This document shows, in pieces, positions 52,154 to 56,696 of a stretch of DNA of 56,696 nucleotides. This stretch comes from Pandoraea sp. (GTDB taxonomy: Bacteria > Pseudomonadota > Gammaproteobacteria > Burkholderiales > Burkholderiaceae). The notes beneath the pieces were generated by a model. It had not been told where the DNA came from and did no database searches. It saw only the letters and a program-made list of their open reading frames with translations. The number at the start of each line of letters is the position of its first letter. The first letter of the stretch is position 1. Where the stretch lies: positions 1-56,696 of the forward strand of contig JARLJF010000082.1 in assembly GCA_031291335.1 (NCBI GenBank), written 5' to 3'. A program made the position numbers and the translations under genes.

Positions 52154-53044
52154 GTGACGCAAACCATTCGTTCGGCCGGCGCCGCCTTCCGCGAGGCCGT
52201 CAAGACCGAGCAACCGTTGCAGGTTGTCGGCGCTATCAATGCCAACCACGCCTTGCTCGCCAAGGCGGCCGGGTTCAAGGCGATTTATCTGTCCGGTGGT
52301 GGTGTGGCCGCAGGCTCGCTCGGCCTGCCCGATCTGGGCATCTCGACGCTCGACGACGTGCTCACCGACGTGCGCCGCATCACCGATGTGTGCGATCTGC
52401 CGTTGCTGGTCGATGTCGATACCGGTTTCGGTCCGTCGGCATTCAACATCGCACGGACGGTGCAGTCGCTCATCAAGTTCGGCGCGGGTGCCATGCACAT
52501 CGAAGATCAGGTCGGCGCGAAGCGTTGCGGTCATCGTCCGGGCAAGGCCATCGTGAGCCAGCAGGAGATGGTCGATCGCATCAAGGCGGCCGTCGATGCC
52601 CGCACCGACGAGAACTTCGTCATCATGGCGCGCACCGATGCACTGGCCGTGGAAGGACTTCAGGCCGCCATCGATCGTGCCTGCGCCTGCGTGGAGGCCG
52701 GCGCCGACATGATCTTCCCGGAAGCGATGACCGAACTGCCGATGTACCGCCAGTTCTCGGACGCCGTGAAAGTGCCCGTGCTCGCGAACATCACCGAGTT
52801 CGGCGCCACGCCGCTGTTCACCGTGGAAGAGTTGAAGAGTGCGCAGGTCGGTCTGGTGCTGTATCCGCTCTCGGCATTCCGCGCCATGAACAAGGCGGCG
52901 GAGAACGTCTATCACACGATTCGTCGCGACGGCACGCAGAAGGCCGTACTCGACACCATGCAAACGCGCGCCGAACTCTATGAGAGCATCGGCTACCACG
53001 CTTACGAACAGAAGCTCGACGCTCTGTTCGCCCAACAGAAATAA
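52154..53044 (+). CDS. prpB: 2-methylisocitrate lyase
   Basis: A 296-residue enzyme of the isocitrate-lyase/PEP-mutase superfamily that cleaves 2-methylisocitrate to pyruvate and succinate, the last step of the methylcitrate cycle. Signatures: [42 protein letters not shown] with catalytic KRCGH, and the FPEAMTE segment. The start is GTG 52154 with GAGGGATT upstream. It is the first gene of the sigma-54-driven cluster; prpC follows after 28 bp. Confidence 0.95.
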   Translation: MTQTIRSAGAAFREAVKTEQPLQVVGAINANHALLAKAAGFKAIYLSGGGVAAGSLGLPDLGISTLDDVLTDVRRITDVCDLPLLVDVDTGFGPSAFNIARTVQSLIKFGAGAMHIEDQVGAKRCGHRPGKAIVSQQEMVDRIKAAVDARTDENFVIMARTDALAVEGLQAAIDRACACVEAGADMIFPEAMTELPMYRQFSDAVKVPVLANITEFGATPLFTVEELKSAQVGLVLYPLSAFRAMNKAAENVYHTIRRDGTQKAVLDTMQTRAELYESIGYHAYEQKLDALFAQQK

Positions 53045-53072
53045 CCGAATCCCTGATCCTGGAGGAATGAGC

Positions 53073-54224
53073 ATGAGCGAGACGACTGCCACTGGCTTCA
53101 AGCCGAAGAAATCCGTTGCCCTGTCGGGTGTGACCGCCGGTAATACCGCCCTGTGTACGGTGGGCCGTTCGGGCAACGATCTGCACTATCGCGGCTACGA
53201 CATTCTGGATCTGGCCCAGACCTCGGAGTTCGAGGAAATCGCGTATCTGCTGGTCTACGGCAAGCTGCCGAGCGTGGCGGAACTGCGGGGTTACAAGGCC
53301 AAGCTGAAGTCGCTGCGCGGCTTGCCGGCTGCCGTCAAGGACGCCCTCGAAACCATTCCCGCCGCTGCCCATCCGATGGACGTGATGCGCACGGGCGTGT
53401 CGGTGCTCGGCACCGTGCTGCCGGAGAAGGACGACCACAACGTGCCGGGTGCACGCGACATCGCCGATCGCCTGATGGCCAGCCTCGGTTCGATGCTGCT
53501 GTACTGGTACCACTACAGCCAGAACGGTGTGCGCATCGACGTCGAGACGGACGATGACAGCATCGGCGGGCACTTCCTGCATCTGCTGCACGGCGAAAAA
53601 CCGTCGGACCTGTGGGTGCGTGCGATGCACACCTCGCTGATTCTGTACGCGGAGCATGAATTCAACGCGTCCACGTTCACGGCACGCGTGATCGCGGGTA
53701 CGGGCTCGGACATTCACTCGGCAATTACCGGCGCGATCGGCGCCCTGCGTGGCCCGAAGCACGGCGGCGCGAACGAAGTGGCTTTCGAGATTCAGAAGCG
53801 CTACGACTCGCCCGATGAAGCCGAGGCCGATATCCGCGCCCGCGTCGAGAACAAGGAAGTGATCATCGGCTTCGGCCACCCGGTCTACACCGTGAGCGAC
53901 CCGCGCAACAAGGTCATCAAGGAAGTGGCGCACGAACTGTCGAAGGATCAGCAGAGCACGAAGATGTATGACATCGCCGAGCGTCTGGAGTCGGTGATGT
54001 GGGACGTCAAGAAGATGTTCCCGAATCTGGACTGGTTCAGTGCCGTGAGCTACCACATGATGGGCGTGCCGACCGCGATGTTCACGCCGTTGTTTGTGAT
54101 TGCCCGTACGTCGGGCTGGAGCGCGCACATCATCGAGCAACGCATCGACAACAAGATCATTCGTCCGAGCGCCAACTACACCGGTCCGGAAGACCAGCAG
54201 TTCGTGCCGATCGAAAAGCGCTGA
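53073..54224 (+). CDS. prpC: 2-methylcitrate synthase
   Basis: A 383-residue citrate-synthase-fold enzyme condensing propionyl-CoA and oxaloacetate. Catalytic residues lie in [20 protein letters not shown] and the ARTSGW...EQR region. ATG 53073 is preferred to ATG 53067 because GGAGGA (53061-53066) directly abuts the latter and is 6 nt from the former. It lies between prpB and acnD; the 148-bp gap to acnD contains a GC-rich imperfect hairpin (54264-54290). Confidence 0.95.
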   Translation: MSETTATGFKPKKSVALSGVTAGNTALCTVGRSGNDLHYRGYDILDLAQTSEFEEIAYLLVYGKLPSVAELRGYKAKLKSLRGLPAAVKDALETIPAAAHPMDVMRTGVSVLGTVLPEKDDHNVPGARDIADRLMASLGSMLLYWYHYSQNGVRIDVETDDDSIGGHFLHLLHGEKPSDLWVRAMHTSLILYAEHEFNASTFTARVIAGTGSDIHSAITGAIGALRGPKHGGANEVAFEIQKRYDSPDEAEADIRARVENKEVIIGFGHPVYTVSDPRNKVIKEVAHELSKDQQSTKMYDIAERLESVMWDVKKMFPNLDWFSAVSYHMMGVPTAMFTPLFVIARTSGWSAHIIEQRIDNKIIRPSANYTGPEDQQFVPIEKR

Positions 54225-54372
54225 GATTGCCTGAATCGGGCATGCCTTGCCCGGATAGTCCGGGGCGGCGGTGGCAGGATCCCCGCCGCTGCCCCGCGCG
54301 GCCATCCCGGGCATGCGCCAGGCAGGCACCCCGTTTGACCACCGCCACAGGCCGGGCCGACACCTTCCTCAC

Positions 54373-56696
54373 ATGATGAACACCGAATACCGCAAAACTC
54401 TGCCTGGGACGTCGCTCGATTACTTCGACGCCCGCGCTGCTGTCGAGGCCATTGCACCGGGCGCGTACGACACGCTGCCGTACACATCGCGCGTGCTGGC
54501 CGAAAATCTCGTGCGCCGCTGCGATCCGGCGGCATTGACCGACTCGCTCAGGCAACTGATCGAGCGACGCCGCGATCTCGATTTCCCCTGGTTCCCCGCC
54601 CGCGTGGTGTGTCACGACATTCTCGGTCAGACGGCGCTTGTCGACCTCGCCGGTCTGCGCGACGCGATTGCCGCACAAGGCGGCGATCCGGCGCTGGTCA
54701 ATCCGGTCGTGCCGACGCAACTCGTTGTCGATCACTCGCTGGCAGTCGAATGTGGCGGCTTCGATCCGGATGCGTTCGCGAAGAACCGCGCCATCGAAGA
54801 TCGTCGCAACGAAGACCGTTTCGACTTCATCAACTGGACGAAGAGCGCGTTTCGCAACGTCGACGTGATTCCGCCCGGCAACGGCATTCTTCACCAGATC
54901 AATCTAGAGCGCATGAGCCCGGTGATTCAGGTGAAGGACGGCGTGGCGTATCCCGACACGCTCGTGGGCACCGATTCGCATACCCCGATGGTCGATGCAC
55001 TGGGCGTGATCGCGATCGGTGTGGGCGGTCTGGAGGCGGAGAGCGTGATGCTCGGCCGCGCGTCGTGGATGCGCTTGCCCGATATCGTCGGTGTGGAACT
55101 GACGGGCAAGCCGCAGCCGGGCATTACGGCGACCGATATCGTGCTGGCGCTTACCGAGTTCTTGCGCAAGGAAAAGGTGGTGTCCGCCTATCTTGAGTTT
55201 TACGGCGAGGGTGCCGCGAACCTCACGCTGGGTGACCGTGCGACGATCTCGAACATGGCGCCCGAGTTCGGCGCCACTGCGGCGATGTTCTACATCGATC
55301 CGCAAACGATCAAGTACCTGAAACTCACCGGACGCGACGACGCACTTGTCGCACTGGTCGAGACGTATGCCAAGCAAACCGGCCTCTGGGCCGACAGCCT
55401 GACGAAGGCGCAGTACGAGCGTGTGCTGACGTTCGATCTGTCGAGCGTCGTGCGCAATATTGCCGGCCCGTCGAATCCGCACAAGCGTGTGCCGACGAGC
55501 GAGTTGGCGGCACGCGGCATCAGCGGCAAAGTCGAGAACGAACCGGGCCTGATGCCTGACGGCGCCGTCATCATCGCGGCGATCACGAGCTGCACCAACA
55601 CGAACAACCCGCGCAACATGATTGCGGCAGGTCTCTTCGCGCGCAACGCCAACCGCGCCGGTCTCGTGCGCAAGCCGTGGGTCAAGAGTTCGCTGGCGCC
55701 GGGCTCGAAGGCCGTCACGCTTTATCTGGAAGCCGCCGGGCTGCTGCCGGAGCTTGAGGCGCTCGGATTCGGTGTGGTCGCGTACGCCTGCACATCATGC
55801 AACGGCATGTCGGGCGCACTCGATCCGGTGATCCAGCAGGAAATCATCGAACGCGATCTGTATGCGACGGCCGTGCTCTCGGGCAACCGTAACTTCGACG
55901 GCCGTATCCATCCGTATGCAAAGCAGGCGTTTCTCGCGTCGCCGCCGCTCGTGGTGGCCTACGCCATCGCGGGAACGATCCGCTTCGACATCGAGAAGGA
56001 TGTGCTGGGCATCGATGCCGATGGCAAGCCGGTGAAGCTCGCAGACCTGTGGCCGACCGACGAAGAGATCGACGCGATCATCGCGACCAGCGTCAAGCCG
56101 GAGCAGTTCCGCCGCGTGTACGAGCCGATGTTCGCCGCTTCGGTCGAGCACGGTGAGCGCGCCGAGCCGCTGTACGACTGGCGCGAGATGAGCACCTATA
56201 TCCGCCGTCCGCCGTACTGGGAAGGCGCGCTGGCCGGTGAGCGTACGCTGCTTGGCATGCGCGCGCTGGCAGTGCTGGGCGACAACATCACGACCGATCA
56301 CCTCTCGCCGTCGAACGCCATCATGGCCGACAGCGCCGCCGGCGAATACCTCGCGAAGATGGGACTTCCGGAAGAGGACTTCAATTCGTATGCCACGCAT
56401 CGCGGCGATCACCTGACGGCACAGCGCGCCACGTTCGCCAACCCGACACTCAAGAACGAGATGGTCGTGGTCGACGGGCAGGTCAAGGCGGGTTCGCTCG
56501 CGCGCATCGAGCCGGAAGGCAAGATCACCCGCATGTGGGAGGCGATCGAAACGTACATGGCGCGCAAGCAGCCGCTCATCGTGATTGCCGGGGCCGATTA
56601 CGGTCAGGGGTCGTCGCGCGACTGGGCGGCCAAGGGCGTGCGTCTGGCGGGCACGGAAGCCATCGTCGCCGAAGGCTTCGAGCGCATTCACCGCAC
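54373..56696 (+). CDS. acnD: Fe/S-dependent 2-methylcitrate dehydratase AcnD (3' truncated by window end)
   Basis: At least 774 codons of an aconitase-superfamily dehydratase; the frame is open to the last base. Start ATG 54373 or the adjacent 54376; neither has a clear SD. Aconitase signatures: VVPTQLVVDHSLAVE, LVGTDSHTPMVDALGV, cluster cysteines in ITSCTNTNNPRN and YACTSCNGMSGALDP, and the swivel part GADYGQGSSRDWAAKG near the end. Its place after prpC marks the acnD/prpF version of the methylcitrate cycle; prpF would be expected just outside. About 90 C-terminal residues are missing compared with usual AcnD length. Confidence 0.93.
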   Translation, partial: MMNTEYRKTLPGTSLDYFDARAAVEAIAPGAYDTLPYTSRVLAENLVRRCDPAALTDSLRQLIERRRDLDFPWFPARVVCHDILGQTALVDLAGLRDAIAAQGGDPALVNPVVPTQLVVDHSLAVECGGFDPDAFAKNRAIEDRRNEDRFDFINWTKSAFRNVDVIPPGNGILHQINLERMSPVIQVKDGVAYPDTLVGTDSHTPMVDALGVIAIGVGGLEAESVMLGRASWMRLPDIVGVELTGKPQPGITATDIVLALTEFLRKEKVVSAYLEFYGEGAANLTLGDRATISNMAPEFGATAAMFYIDPQTIKYLKLTGRDDALVALVETYAKQTGLWADSLTKAQYERVLTFDLSSVVRNIAGPSNPHKRVPTSELAARGISGKVENEPGLMPDGAVIIAAITSCTNTNNPRNMIAAGLFARNANRAGLVRKPWVKSSLAPGSKAVTLYLEAAGLLPELEALGFGVVAYACTSCNGMSGALDPVIQQEIIERDLYATAVLSGNRNFDGRIHPYAKQAFLASPPLVVAYAIAGTIRFDIEKDVLGIDADGKPVKLADLWPTDEEIDAIIATSVKPEQFRRVYEPMFAASVEHGERAEPLYDWREMSTYIRRPPYWEGALAGERTLLGMRALAVLGDNITTDHLSPSNAIMADSAAGEYLAKMGLPEEDFNSYATHRGDHLTAQRATFANPTLKNEMVVVDGQVKAGSLARIEPEGKITRMWEAIETYMARKQPLIVIAGADYGQGSSRDWAAKGVRLAGTEAIVAEGFERIHR

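Overview
The window is a stretch of a high-GC beta-proteobacterial chromosome. The gene families (methylcitrate cycle with acnD, CYP116B-type P450, AAHS and ACS transporters, many LysR regulators, dCache and four-helix-bundle chemoreceptors) fit Burkholderiaceae, most likely Pandoraea or a close relative. That name is inferred from gene content and codon use, not from a marker gene.

The left end (1-3866) is an accessory island, visibly lower in GC than the rest. It carries a tandemly duplicated protein resembling filamentous-phage ssDNA-binding proteins, a divergent phage-type XRE repressor with two matching dyad operators between them, a membrane-anchored DUF2726 protein, a small orphan, and a VapBC-type toxin-antitoxin pair. 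It ends at the 3' half of a CAU-anticodon tRNA (3820-3866), followed by what looks like the original tRNA terminator. This is the expected right attachment site of an element integrated into a tRNA gene.

From 3870 the layout is chromosomal, mostly divergent regulator/structural-gene pairs. In order: Tat-exported agmatine deiminase with LysR; MFS transporter, asparaginase and GntR; a roughly 0.9 kb gene-poor leader and a giant IPT/TIG-repeat autotransporter; two chemoreceptors, each behind a sigma-28-type promoter, with a GFA-family protein between them; a succinyl-CoA:acetate CoA-transferase with a divergent LysR and an ATAC-N7-GTAT operator; an EAL phosphodiesterase with a periplasmic Cys pair; a Pro/Tyr-rich lipoprotein; a candidate anti-Shine-Dalgarno small RNA; AAHS and Bcr-type transporters; a DCC-family protein and GbsR-type regulator around a perfect 10-bp dyad; a self-sufficient P450 with a divergent IclR; a Fur-boxed, degenerate phosphopantetheinyl-transferase-like gene; an orphan peptide-binding protein; and an overlapping four-gene operon (MFS, SDR, IlvD/Edd dehydratase, beta-hydroxyacid dehydrogenase) with a divergent LysR.

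The right end holds an SDR/GlxA-type regulator pair, a glycine-rich exported repeat protein behind a sigma-54/IHF-type promoter, a MetQ-like protein, a LysR/tautomerase pair, a small His-rich membrane protein, and the methylcitrate (propionate) cluster prpR <- | -> prpB prpC acnD. acnD runs off the window. The prp cluster has a consensus sigma-54 promoter and a GTTTCAT-based palindrome, so PrpR control can be read directly from the DNA.

The most promising unexplained items are the duplicated ssDNA-binding-like protein with its operator pair, the anti-SD small RNA at 26645-26704, the structured leader of the autotransporter, and the sigma-54/IHF promoter of the glycine-rich protein.
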